DNA of 64,000 bases from Heliocidaris erythrogramma (lineage: Eukaryota; Echinodermata; Echinoidea; Camarodonta; Echinometridae). How positions within the stretch are numbered: position 1 is the stretch's first letter; each line of letters opens with the position of its first letter. The notes under the pieces were generated by a model that saw only the letters and a program-made list of their open reading frames with translations, had not been told where the DNA came from and made no database searches. This document shows positions 34,891 through 46,536 of the stretch, in pieces. Location: positions 29,283,927 through 29,347,926 of the forward strand of contig CM046870.1 in the NCBI GenBank assembly GCA_025617745.1. Reading direction: 5' to 3'. Both the position numbers and the translations under genes were made by a program.

Positions 34891-35115
34891 GCACCGTAAA
34901 ACGGAGTAAATAGGAACACCGGGCTGAAATGGAACAAAAATTTGAAAAGCTTCTTGGAAAAAATATTGTTCCTATGTTTTTTGAAGACCCTTTTCACTGT
35001 TTCATTGATAATGAATAAAAGGAACAAAAAGGGTCGTTATCACCTCTGGGGATAAAAAAATATATTAAAACACTCTTCCAATTTTAGTTCCTCTTCATCC
35101 TGTTTTACGGTAGGC
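34889..35115. mobile_element. 219 bp MITE, ACCGTAAAAC termini
   Basis: Left end accgtaaaacggagtaaata (34893) and right end inverted (complement accgtaaaacaggatgaaga, to 35111) share about 25 bp, including aggaac. The tetranucleotide aggc flanks both sides (34889-34892 and 35112-35115) and may be a target-site duplication. Non-coding. Confidence 0.7.
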
Positions 35116-38100
35116 TTTTTCTCCGCTTTTCCATCCTGATGTCTGTCCATTTTGTCCACAAGTTATTATTTCCGACACTTCTACCGCATCTTTTATCTAG
35201 TTTAACCTATTTCATTGATGTCTTATAGAGTCGACTATTGTGTTATAATTTATTGTATATATGTTATTAATGGTATATTATAAAAAAAAGAAAATAATAA
35301 TAAATAGTCTTTGTTTAATAAAAGAACACACACCTACATATACGTATATGTGCTTTAAATTTTTTGTTGTTGATACATCTTAGTTTTAAAAATACTGCAT
35401 CACAATATGAAATGTACTCTTTTTTGGTACGTTATTATATTTTTGATAACATTAAAAGAAAATAACATACTAAGAAAAAAGTAGATATCACATTTTAAAT
35501 ATTAAAATAATGCACCTGTTATCTGGTGTGACCTTCTGCAAAAAAACCCCACAATCATCATACCTTATAACCAGGGCAACCATTCTTTTCATCAGAAATG
35601 CATACGGAAATGAAAATGTTGGGATAACCCTCCCGTTATCGACCGGTCGTGTCTGAAAACATAGGAGACAAATAGTTATGGCTTAAACATGGCATCCCTA
35701 TGAAATCGATGCCATTCCCTGTCACCTCGCGTATTAACCCATTGACATATAAGTGCGACAGGATCAATGAAGGGAAATGGATAGCACAACTACCACTACA
35801 GAGTGTTCCAACAAATAAAGGTCAAATACCTGTATGCCACCCGTTCAAAGTATATCATAAAGGTTAATTGCTGATATATTCTTTTCCCTGGCGACGTCTT
35901 ATCGAAATGAGAGGTTAATGTCCTTTGCAACCACTTTCCGTCTACTAAGCAGAAAAAAACCCGAATAAAAGTCAACCTTTGGCATTTGAGGTGAATACAC
36001 CTTCCAGACAATAGATAACTGGTTAAACAGAAGACTAACAAATGCATAAATGTATGTGTATCAACGTTTCCCTACAAACGGGAACATGAACGGAAGTTCA
36101 ATTGCAGAAATGAAAGCATAACTTAAAAAAACGAGGCAAACTTGTGATGGGTATTAGGTGATATGAGCCTGATCAGTTAGTCACGGACGGACATTTGGCA
36201 AATTTTGAAAGTTTGAAGGCCTGTAGAAAATAAGTATTTAATTGAAGAGAACAATTTTATGTTTCATTGTGAGGGGCATCACTAAAGGAGTTGATATTTT
36301 GTAAAAAATTGGTTGCCATGGTCGCCTACTAAAATTATAATTCATGATATATTTAATGTCACGGACGGATAAAATGCTTACTCGTAACCGATCGCTCTAT
36401 GATGGCTGTTAACGAAGTAATTGCAGTGTACAAAGAAGAGAGATGGTGAGAGAGAGAGGGGGGGGGGGCTGGAGAAAAAGAGAAGAAAGTGATATCGGGG
36501 GTAAGATCGTTAGAGAGCGGGAGACAGGGAGATATATACTCAACAAAAGAACATTGCCTCATCGCTCATAGTGGGAGATAGAGAGAGAGAGAGGGGGGGG
36601 GGGGGGGTTAAAGCAGACATTTAAAAAGACCGTTAGGAGGAGGTGGTGATAAAGTCTATAAATAAAACGGATACCGTCACTGACAGACATGTACAGATGT
36701 CTGTCTCCCTCTCACGCTCACCGGCTAGCAAATTGAAAAAAGGCATCAGCCGGGATTGTTTTAAAAATGATACCGGAGCGTGCGTATGATACTGACAAGA
36801 TATAGAAACATGTAGTAGACCCATAATTTGAAGGTATGCATTGATAAAATATATTGAAAGTAAATTGCAGGTGAAATAAGATTCTTTGTTTAACAGAATG
36901 CTCTCAAAATCCTACCCTGTATTATATTTATGAGTCAACATGTTCAAAGAGTCAGATTCTCATTCATTTAGTATCAGTAGCCATGCTACAGGTTTATAAC
37001 TTTAATATACGAGATATATTTGTATTGACTGCACTACCAACACTGTTGCAAATGCTATTCATTGTACTTTCATTTGCGGTTTCAGTTATCATGGTAGAAA
37101 GTACAATCCATCTGCATTCGTTTTGCGATGTTCTTTTTTCCGGAAGCGTTTGTGACTGAAATCTAAAAAAGGTAACGAGGAATATGTTGAGACAAACCTA
37201 GCAAACTTTTAGATCTATAACATAATACATGTAATAGAGTCATCTTCTGGCCGAAGGTGACTTTACATCGAGGCAACAACCATCTCTCGGTCGGTGGGGT
37301 TCTGGCGCTACTAGATCTCCATAGGGCGTCCGCTTACACAGCAAGAGTAGCTAATTATAACGGGCATTTGACCGAGTTCAATTGCACTTTCATCTTACAC
37401 AATCATCTCCGGTTTCGAGTGGCATGAATATGAATTCATTTCTAACCGAAGACATTACACAAAAAACCTCTTAGCCACATATCACGTGTACCAAGACACT
37501 GGTATTCCGTGGCGTAGTCAAATTACTTGGACCGATAAAAGCATTGTCTTGTGAAGGTTTTACAATGTGGTTTATATCTTTGAAACGAGATACTCACTTT
37601 ATCCATATCGAATGCTCCATTACAGCGGAGTTTCATAGTCTTAAGTATACCGTCAGCTTGCCCGGGTTTTATTACATACGTTGCTCCGTTCTAGGTCGTG
37701 TGACGTTTTTGCTCTTCAACACTTCTATTTCCCACAAATTTAATTGTAAAATGGTATCGAGTTAATCTTGAGAAGGGTGTCGACAATAGGGTTAAGAATG
37801 TGAAAATGGAGAGTAATGTCTCAAGTTTCTTATCTTCTGCATATGAAAAAACCCTGTAATCTCTTTGATGTACTGAATGTTACTACCAAGGTACTTTCGA
37901 AACAGAACTCCATGGAACTAAAACTTTTGCCCAAAGTCACTCCTTTTGAAACAGTGATTCATGTCTGACCTTTTATAAAGTCTAGGATTGTTGGCAATAA
38001 AGACACTGGAGGAGATTAGTAATGAGAAAAGGTCAATCTAATTTTGTAAAAAATAATGATCTGAAGTACTAGCACAGGCCATCTCTCTTTCTCCTCCCAT

Positions 38101-38725
38101 CCCCCTTTCAGATATTTCTTATTTTACAATGTCCTCTTTCTTATTCGCGGTCATATTTCCATCAATAATATAACTTCTCTGTCCCTTCTTCATTCGTTTC
38201 GTTTTGATTATGGAGTAACAACTGATTTTATGAAGGAAAGTATATCATTTTGAAAATTAGGCTTCATTATTCGTCTGCGCGCCTGAATGAAATATTGCAT
38301 GAGTGTAGATAAGCAGTAAGTTTTTGTCCATATGTAGAAGCTACGTTTACCTGAATACCTCATTTACCTTACCAATCTTAGCCGTATATACCCAAAGCTT
38401 CAACAGTCTTACTAAGATATGAACTTAGCGCTAATATTGAAATGTCACGTACTATGTATGTCACATGCTTATGGAAATAGACCTGTCTCTTCCTTACAAG
38501 GCAAATGTAAAATGGTTAAGTATGATAAGGTATTTGGTTTGAAAAGCAATAGATTTAAAAAAAATGCAGCAACGTAATATATGGACCCTTACGTCCACAT
38601 TTCCCATGCAGAGATACAACTGTTCGTAGCTTATACATCCGTACATTGTACCCTTTAAATGTTCACCCAATTACCCTCCGAAACTATCTAGGGGTAACAA
38701 AAGAAGCAGGGGGCTATCTGGGGAT
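35116..38725. other. Unclassified AT-rich DNA with GA/G tracts
   Basis: Contains GA tracts running into G runs at 36450-36468 and 36580-36607. The 11-mer tcacggacgga is repeated near 36180 and 36359. No recognisable gene. Confidence 0.4.
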
Positions 38726-38727
38726 AT

Positions 38728-39098
38728 TAGGGACTTTTAGAAGCAGTGGACTAGTACTTCGTCCCAGTCGACTAATTCGCGCATGTCAACGTCGTCGACT
38801 GGCCATGTTGACTACAGTTCTGATCATTTTAGATTTCACTCGACGTGTACGTACCGTCGACGTCAACTGGAAGTACACACTCAACGGATGAGCATAATAG
38901 TTGAGCTGTTCTGATGACGTCATATACGTGAACCTCGTCGAAGATTTCGGAGCACCGCAAAAACGAAGTGAACACGTTCTCGATTTTGCAAGTCAGGGAG
39001 GAGGACAGGGAGAGGGCGAGTGGCGCATGCGCAGTGGCGTAGAATGATGTCCTTGCGTACCAGTCGACTAAGTGGACGTGCAATTCTAAAAGTCCCTA
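38728..39098. mobile_element. 367 bp Tc1/mariner-like MITE
   Basis: The 13 bp termini gggacttttagaa / ttctaaaagtccc (38730 and 39096) are perfect and flanked by TA on both sides. Further inverted similarity includes gtcgact and gcgcatg. The GC-richer interior has many gtcgac/acgtcg words and one tgacgtca (38915-38922). No transposase frame. Confidence 0.8.
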
Positions 39099-39125
39099 GT
39101 GTTTATGGTAGTTGTTCAGAGTTAA

Positions 39126-39574
39126 GGGGCCTTCACACTATAACGAACTGAGGAAACGAACGGGAACGAATGGAGCAAGTCCGAATACGCAGAAATACGC
39201 GCACAATTCCCGACGAATAGATTCTCGCGGGGCTGGATGGAACGAAGTAACAACGATCTCGAACGAATTTAAAAATCATTTCAAAATGAACTCGTAACTG
39301 TACCAGAGCAAATGATAAACGAAAGTCAATGATCTCTCAACTTTATTTTTAAGATAAAAATTTGAATAGAAAGTTGTCCGCCGGAATATCTTTATAATAT
39401 AATAACTTTAACTAATTCATAACCACCAAATAGATTCGTTCCAGATCGTTGTTAGTGCGTTCCATCCAGCCCCGGGAATGTATTCGTCAGGAATTTTGCG
39501 CGTATTCCTGCGTATTCGGACTTGTGCCATTCGTTCGCGTTCGTTTCTTCAATTCGTTACAGTGTGGAGGCCCC
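39126..39574. mobile_element. 449 bp palindromic MITE, GGGGCCTTCACACT ends
   Basis: Inverted arms of about 165 bp share the terminus (ggggcc-tcacact, ending at 39574), gaacgaa words, gcaagtccgaatacgcag, cgcgcacaattcc, ggctggatggaacg and acaacgatct. gagtta occurs next to both ends (about 39119-39124 and 39577-39582), a possible duplication. It lies only 27 bp from the previous MITE. Non-coding. Confidence 0.8.
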
Positions 39575-39597
39575 ATGAGTTATCCTGTATGGACGCA

Positions 39598-39609
39598 GGG
39601 GGGGGGGGG
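39598..39609 (+). repeat. 12-base G run
   Basis: Homopolymer 24 bp outside the MITE ending at 39574. Confidence 0.85.
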
Positions 39610-40728
39610 AGAGGCTGTGAATAACCCCATCAGTTCCAAGAGATTAAGTTATGCATGACTACGCCAACGCTTACATCAGTGCGAGTTTCTATACTACTTT
39701 GCATCGGCGGTGACGTTCATGTTAGAGACGATGTCAAGAATGAGCCGTTAGTCAGAAAAACACAACTCATCGTACAGAATGGTACTCTGGAAACAACCAG
39801 ACCTTTTTACTGGGTCGTTTAAGGACTTTCTTTCCTGCTCGGCGCTTGTTTAGACATGGTGCATGTCAAGCTTGTTTAAATGTGCTGAATATTTTACGGA
39901 TTTTTATCCACAGAATGAAGCCGAACGAAGTAAGCATGTTAGTTTTAACTCCGGGAATTACATGTAATTAATTTCGGTATAGCTATCCAAAATACATCAA
40001 TACATAAGACATAATTCTCCTTTTACAAATATACCAATCAGGAAATTCATTCTGAATACATGAAAATGGGATATACTTGTGATGATATGTATATCATAGG
40101 CTGGTAGTTTATTATACTGAATTTTTTAATGCCCCTTACACGCAAGGTGTCATGTCAATTGTGTTATTACCTATACGCTAATCAGACCCAGGGAAACAAA
40201 TTGGGCATGTGCCTGTTAGTCAAAGCAATATTTTGCACTGCATGATGGGGAACCAATGTCTGCACACCTAAGTTTGACTTGAAATTGAACAGGAATTTCT
40301 TTCATATTCCTCTAGTGTCTAACCGGATATTATTCCTGATATTCTAAACAGTAAGTTTGCAAAAACAAATTTCATCAAAATTAGAGCAAGAACAATCATG
40401 TCATTTTCACAAGAAAAGGCAGACGTGTCATTTTGACATTGAAAAAAACAACTCATTCATTTTACACGCAGTTCGGGATTTTGTTTACACGACAGACAAC
40501 ATTTAGAGGCATGTGAATAAAATTACTGAAATTAAAACCTTTTCAATTGTTTAACTGTTTTTTTTTCATGAATATCTATCGGTATATAATAACAAAGACG
40601 AAAAGTTAATGTTCGTTTCATGTATTGTTTTATCAGAATCTCGCAGTAACGCGTGTGCGCAGACAAGGGCGCTACGCAGACTTGGGCACCCTAGCCATAC
40701 ATTTCCATTCTCATCGGACATAATAAAT

Positions 40729-40865
40729 GTCCTACAGGGCCCTGTTTCATAAAACTTTTCATTAATGACAAGTTGCAATAACTGTTAGAAGCTACTGAAA
40801 TCCTTGCATCTGATTGGCTGAGAGTAAATTTGTCGGTAAAATCACTGACAAGACACTTGATGACA
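40729..40865. mobile_element. Partial MITE of the GGGCCC-GTTTCATAAAAC type
   Basis: agggccctgtttcataaaac is followed by tgacaagttgcaataactg, agctactgaaatccttgcat and ctgattggctgagag. The copy at 41932 has the same words in the same order, so both belong to one family. A clear right terminus is missing. It overlaps an otherwise attractive 162-codon minus-strand frame, which argues against that frame. Confidence 0.6.
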
Positions 40866-41931
40866 CGCTCCCAGATCAATTCTCTGAAATTCACGTCATT
40901 GTCCATAATGATCATTATTATCATACCAATTGAAGAATGTGAAAAAAGAGTATTAATGTATTCTGTGCATAGAGAGAAAGTGATGGAAACAACAACCACG
41001 CAGACATGTAAAGTCCTTTTGATGAATCCGAAAATAGGTCTGGCCAAAGGCATGGGGGCCACAGTGTCAAATAACCTTCCTGATCGAAGATGCCATTGCA
41101 TTAAGTGGAGACGAAAGAGGAATTTTGTTGTCATGGTCAACATTTCGGCGTTCAGCTTGCTGTTGTTGTTTGTTTTCAACGTGGGTGTATGGTGTCTTAC
41201 TGATGACAGGTCAAGGTGAAATGCAACTAACTGATATATTATACCTATCCGATATGCATGATATGCTTTACCCTGTATTTCAAGTACTGATAAGTTCGGT
41301 TGCTCAGTCTAATTTTTGTTAACATTGAAGCAACTTTCAAAAGTAGATAAGGAACTACTTCATAAAGAAAGATGCTCCATCATCCTTATGTTCTGAAATT
41401 TATAGGCCTACTTTTATTTCTTGTTTCCTTCCATTTAATTAATTTCATACCTGTAGATTCGATCAGAATATTGACAGCAACAGTGTCCTGATTCATTCTA
41501 TAATCTCCTTGTGATGTTTCCGTTTTTTTATTTATACATATACTTGCTTGAAACTATAGCATTCCATGTCAAACACATATAGTGGAATGTTTAGTGAGAG
41601 CCGATTTATCGTAAATGAAAAATGATGAAGTATGGTAACTGCAGTGAATTTCATTTTGAATTTCACTTCCAAGTTGTGACTAATATATATTTCAACATGG
41701 TCGATTCAAGTATTTTGATAGAAGAATAATACCCTAACAATTTTGCTCCGTGGAATGTCTTTTTTATTTTTTGTATATCGTTTTGTGAAGGTGTTTTTTC
41801 TGCCCTTTGAGGGCACTGACATAGGCTCCAAATTATAAATTACATGCTTATATCCTTAATATACTCGGTGAATTTAATATGTATGAAAACGACAAGTTAG
41901 AAAATCCGGAAAAATAAACCTGCATAAACCA
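40866..41931. other. Unclassified DNA with opposing frames
   Basis: A 129-codon + strand frame (40830-41219, hydrophobic C-terminal segment) and a 162-codon minus frame (40691-41179) overlap almost completely. At most one can be real, and both include MITE sequence. I see no recognisable domain. Confidence 0.35.
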
Positions 41932-42076
41932 GGGCCACGTTTCATTAAACTTGTCATAGATAAAAAGTTAAAATAATTGTTATAATCTACTGAAATCCTT
42001 GAATCTGATTCGCTGAGAGCGAATATGTCATAGAAATGAGGCAGTTGTTATTGAAAACAAGTTTTATGAAACTTAC
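41932..42076. mobile_element. 145 bp MITE of the GTTTCATTAAAC type
   Basis: Left gggccacgtttcattaaact and right acaagttttatgaaac are inverted partners. The central words ctactgaaatccttgaa and ctgattcgctgagagc match the copy at 40729. Non-coding. Confidence 0.7.
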
Positions 42077-42447
42077 AAGTGGATCACAGAGAAAACAGTC
42101 TTATTCTAATTACCTGGTCAGGTAGGAACTTTATCTTTTAGATCTAGGAATTAGTTTTAAGCTGAAAATGGATGGCACATAATTCGCCATAATCCAGGGA
42201 GTAGATTTGCTTCTTTTAAATGATAATTGAAAATATATTTTCCGTGAATCAAGATTACTAGACAAATAAGACATTTCTTCTCTCAATACCTACTTTATTT
42301 TTCTAACCATTTTTCATCAAATCTAGAGAGTAAGCCCCTTAAAGGTTTTACAACACGTAAATGATAATTTTAATAAATGTCGACATGTAGTGTGCGCAGC
42401 CTCTATGTATGCAGGCTTTCTTTTTTAATGAATAATGAATAAAGGAT

Positions 42448-42696
42448 TTATATGAGTTTCGTTGACATTATAGATAGTTGAGTTTTAAGGATTTCTTTAT
42501 AGGTGTCAATAGACGGATCTAGTTTCACATACGAAGGAAAGTTATTGTAGAGTGATAAAGCTGCGGATTTTAATAAAGCTCCCATGTAAGTTTGCAGACA
42601 CAGGTTAAATGAGTGCCTTTCCTCGGTTATCCATACTCTGTATCTGAACGGGATAGATGTAGCGTCGGGCCGCAGAAAAAAAAAAGCCTCCACCAA
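42448..42696 (-). pseudogene. Possible C-terminal reverse-transcriptase relic
   Basis: The frame includes LYNNFPSYVKLDPSIDTYKE and ILKTQL. This resembles the region after the palm and thumb of many non-LTR retrotransposon polymerases, where a 'LWNxLP...FKxxLKxxL' pattern is common. Catalytic motifs are absent, so this would be a short 5'-truncated remnant. A second frame upstream on the same strand (42973-43206) may belong to it, but I recognise nothing in it. Alternative: chance similarity. Confidence 0.4.
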
Positions 42697-43654
42697 AAAC
42701 TAAGAGTTTATATAAGCTAAGTGCTGCCTTATACCAAAACAAACTTCCGGGACTTTGTGCTATCCTTCTGGGGTTTGGACCACAAAAAAATAGTTAATTA
42801 TAAACTATATAAAGTAATATTTCCACAAGCGGCTTGAAATGACATAACATTTTATCTCTAATTGTAAAAATATGAAAAGGCAAAATCTCTATGCTCTTTT
42901 ACTACAATAAAGTTCGCAACAAAGGAGCAAAAATGAGACGAAAAGGTCACTTCACGCTTTCCACACGGTTCTTTAGCGCCCAAGGTTAGAAGTTGGAGAG
43001 CAAAAATCTATATACTTGTATAATTCTGTCCTATGTATTTTTTCACACAGATTGTATTGTACATTAAAAGCGCTAGATAATTGTTTGGACACAAATGTAA
43101 TCAGTAATGAAGTTGGCTTGATGAAGCTGTTTATGTCCATGTTATTTTCAAATTTGTAACTTATCTCTCTTTTGCGAGTGAAGCTATGTCTAAGAACAAG
43201 TTCCAAATTCGACTGATTTTGTGGAAATTCTTTTTACTTAATATTTACCGACGAAAAAATCCGCTGTTATTCGAAGAACCGCCCCTAGAACTCAGAATGG
43301 TTGATTTGATATTGCTGCTTGCTGTTCGATTTGTCTAATTTTCTTTGAGACTGTCCTCTTTTCGCAGCACTTTGTGTAGAAACCTTTGGAATATGGACAT
43401 TGAAATTAGTCTATGAGTTTAGCTTGCATTCCAAAGGCTGCAGAAAAAAATATTTAGAACTTTCTAAAGAAAGTTAGAAAAAAAAGCGAGGGTGATAAAT
43501 TTAATTGGGGCAAATTACAATCGACAACAATCACAACCCGCAATATGTACTGACTACTGAGTAATAATGAAAATCATAACAAAGCAATATTGTGCAATCT
43601 TCAGTAGCTAAACTTTCCGACATGTCTGAGGCGCAAGAGTTAGATGTCGCATAT

Positions 43655-43808
43655 GCCACCCCCGAGACTGTACCTATTTACTTCACCTTGGCCGAGCGAG
43701 GTAAATGTGGATTATTGTCTTACGAAATGACGTTAGTGTTATGGTCGGGATTCAAACCCCGTAGCATTTGATCAACAGTTCGGTGACTGATCCACTCGGT
43801 CCCTTTTC
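43655..43808 (-). mobile_element. SINE copy with tRNA-like head
   Basis: Read on the minus strand: gaccgagtggatcagtcaccgaactgttgatc, then a B box gggtttgaatccc (about 43750-43762), then cactaacgtcatttcgtaagacaataatccacatttacctcg. Head and body align in order with the SINE at 1993. The 3' tail is not evident. Confidence 0.65.
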
Positions 43809-44199
43809 TTTGCTTATTACTCCGCTGTTATACATCTACCAACATTAACTGGAATATACATCGATCTATTTCTAGCCTTCTAGTCATCAAGAGTAAGTTT
43901 GACATATATTTCTCAATTCCCCCTGTAGAGCCAACAAATGTAAAAATCAACCGCAAATGTAAAAATTACCACAAATGTAAAAACATTGCAGCTACAAATG
44001 TCAAAATAACCACAAATGTCATAACATGTCAACCACAAGTGTAAAAATAACCACAAATGTAATAAAAATCGCCCACAAATGTAAAAACATTTCGCCTACA
44101 AATGTAAAAATTTCCATTTTTACCACAAATGTCATAACACGTCGACCGCAAATGTAAAAATTCATTGCTTGCAACTAATGCACCGATGTAAGTTATTAT

Positions 44200-45078
44200 G
44201 GTAAATTGCCACTTGGTCTAAAAACCAAATGGTCCAACATCATTCGGTCTATTCGTCCATCACCAATTCGTCTAATCTACATTTCGTCTAATAGCCATTT
44301 GGTCTAATAATCAGTTTAATCACTTCGTCTAATCACCACTCCATCTAACCAATTCGTCTAAAACCTATTTGGTTTAATACCCATGTGGTCTAAACCCATT
44401 TAGTCTAAACATCACTTGGCCTAATAATCAGTTCGTCTAATGTTCACTTGGTCAAATCTATTTCGGCTAAAAACAATTGGTCTAATCATCATTTCGTGTA
44501 ATAGCCATTTTGTCTAAACCCAGTTGGTCTAACACCCACATCGTCTAATCATCTCTTCGTCTAATTACCATTTTTGCTAATCATCGTTTGGTCCAATTCT
44601 CAGTTCGTCTAATAACAGTTTGGTCTAATGTTCACTTGGTCTAATATCCATGGGTCTAATACTACAGACAAACTTTAGCCTGTCATAGTTATATAGGTTC
44701 ATTGCCACTTGGTCTACAGCCAGTTGGTCTAATAGCCAATTGGTTTAATCATCATTTCGTCCATTTACCATTTGGTCTAATTTTCACTTCGTCTAATTAG
44801 CATTTGGTCTATAGTCAATTCGTCTAATGGCCATTTGGGCTAAAACCATTTGATCTAATAACCATTTGGTCCATTATCAATTTGATCTAATTGCCATTTC
44901 GTCTAATCAACAAATGGTCTAAACCCAGTTGGTCTAATACCCATGTGGTCTACACATCATTTGGTCCATTTGTCAGTTAGTCTAACCTCAGTTGGTCTAT
45001 AATCATTTAGTCAACACTCATTTAGCCTAATAACCATTTGGTCTAATCATCGTTTCGTCTAATGACCAACTGGGCTAA
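44200..45078 (+). repeat. Tandem array of (TTGGTCTAATNNCCAT)-type units
   Basis: About 880 bp consist of several dozen degenerate 15-18 base units around ttggtctaat or ttcgtctaat, separated by aaccat, atcac and the like. Longer units begin ttgccacttggtcta near 44206 and 44705. An inverted copy (tagaccaagtggcaa) lies at about 45269-45284. The array therefore looks like one arm of an inner palindrome that lost most of its other arm. Confidence 0.85.
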
Positions 45079-45112
45079 TTTCTTGTCTTCCCTCTACAAT
45101 ACTACTCTAGGT

Positions 45113-45172
45113 GGCTTTGACTAAACAGTCAGGCCGAAATTTGCGGAAATTTTCGAACCTTTTTGCAGTAAT
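45113..45172 (+). repeat. Diverged copy of the 16.4 kb transposon terminus
   Basis: ggctttgactaaacagtcagg followed by gaaattttcgaacctttttgcag is collinear with the terminal about 90 bp of the composite transposon at 16418 (ggcttttgctaaacagtcgg...gaaattttcgaacatttttcag). It sits between the GGTCTAAT array and a T/G homopolymer run, and has no matching second end nearby. Confidence 0.6.
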
Positions 45173-45181
45173 TGTATGTTA

Positions 45182-45214
45182 TTTTTTTTTTTTTTTTTTG
45201 GGGGGGGGGGGGGG
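45182..45214 (+). repeat. T18-G15 homopolymer junction
   Basis: Eighteen T are followed directly by fifteen G, then impure G-rich sequence to about 45227. Confidence 0.9.
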
Positions 45215-46245
45215 AGGGGGGTGGGGGAGTACGAAAGAGGAGAAAATTGGCTATTATACCAACTGGCTGTAGACCAAGTGGCAAAAAACCCTTTATTTTT
45301 AATCAAAACAACAGCGTGCATAGTGTATAGGCCCTCTACATTTGTGTTATATTTGATTATCACTATAGATTGAAACGATATCATGCAGGTTTCAGGCATT
45401 TCTCAACCATTAATATTTCATCATTAAAAATCGCGTGAAAAAAAAGTAATATCATTAACCATATCAGACATCTGAGCAATGCAATTTTTACATTTTATTG
45501 CCCGGCTTTGCCAAGCTAACATAATTGCGGGCCGATAAATTGTGTATTGCGCGGTTTCGAAAGTCAATGGGATTTTGCGTGTTAATTAGGGGGCAATAAA
45601 TTTTATTTTTACAATAGTTTCGAGTTCGCTCTAGACGTTTGATTCTGTTAATAATAATGATATGGACTGGCTACTTTCGGGGGATACAACATTAATTGCC
45701 CTCACTAGAGTCGTATTAGTTGCTGTTCTATGTAGAGATCGATGGATTATCTGAATTTTTCTTGCCATTGAAGTTTATGATCAGCTCCTCGACCCTCGCC
45801 TCTGTAAACTGATCATAAAAGGGAAACCACTAGTAAACGACTAGTTTAATAAATTTTTACATTTGCGGTTGACATGTTTTGACATTTGTGGTAAAGGGTG
45901 TTTCAATATTTTAGGGATTTTAATGGTCAGGAAAACCTCTCACACACGCATACGCGCGCACAAACACATATATCTCATAATAACTTATCTTACATGGGTA
46001 CATTATGCAAGCAATGAGTTTTTACATTTGCGGTCGACATGTTATGGTAAAAATGGAAATTTTTACATTTGTGGTTAAACCGATTTTTACATTTGTGGGC
46101 GATTTTTATTACATTTGCGGTTATTTTTACATTTGTGGTTGACATGTTATGACATTTGTGGTTATTTTGACATTTGCGGGTGCAATGTTTTTACATTTGT
46201 GGTTATTTTTACATTTGTGGTTGATTTTTACATTTGTGGGCTCTA

Positions 46246-46259
46246 CCCCCCCCCCCCCC
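46246..46259 (+). repeat. 14-base C run at element end
   Basis: The C run starts at the base after the last base of the foldback element (46245). Confidence 0.85.
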
Positions 46260-46536
46260 GCCATTTCAGAACCCAGGTTTACTTGGAAACCCGCAAGTGC
46301 AGGGAATGGACGTTTAAGGGCTCAGCACTCTGGTTGCTGAAAATCAATGTCTGACGTGTCTAGTACATGTGTCCTTTATCATGCGCAAAAATTACTAACT
46401 GGCTTATCGATGGGCTATGAACAAACACAATGCAAAGGAAGTTCATTCAGTGTTTCATGAAGCTGATATTTTACTTCTGCTTATTCATTTACCTGTATTA
46501 TATTTGCATTGGTGCCCTTTTACGAATCTTCCAAAC

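Larger units (their letters stand above)
43926..46245. mobile_element. 2.3 kb foldback-type element with tandem-repeat arms
   Basis: The element begins tagagccaacaaatgtaaaa and ends with the inverted match ttttacatttgtgggctcta. The left arm (43926-44166) is about eleven copies of a degenerate 18-22 base unit around cacaaatgtaaaaat. The right arm (45853-46245) is about a dozen copies in inverted orientation, interrupted by roughly 125 bp of other DNA (about 45897-46017). Arms built from short tandem repeats are characteristic of foldback elements such as Drosophila FB and sea-urchin TU. The centre holds a second array and other repeats. No transposase frame exists. Frames through the right arm (46115-46354) are compositional. 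Confidence 0.75.

Noticed and set aside
36178-36370. Two copies of tcacggacgga about 180 bp apart
   Set aside because: An 11 bp match without other shared sequence or inverted termini is too weak to call an element.
40691-41219. Opposed 162-codon (minus) and 129-codon (plus) frames
   Set aside because: They overlap almost entirely on opposite strands, and part of each is MITE sequence also present at 41932. Neither has a recognisable domain.
43926-45078. CRISPR-like repeat-spacer array
   Set aside because: Repeats are degenerate, only 8-16 bases, with short shared spacers and inverted counterparts. The sequence is eukaryotic and the arrays are transposon arms or minisatellite.
46115-46354. 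Frame encoding TFVV-type repeats (possible membrane protein)
   Set aside because: It is a direct translation of the ACATTTGTGGTTA tandem repeats in the right arm of the foldback element.
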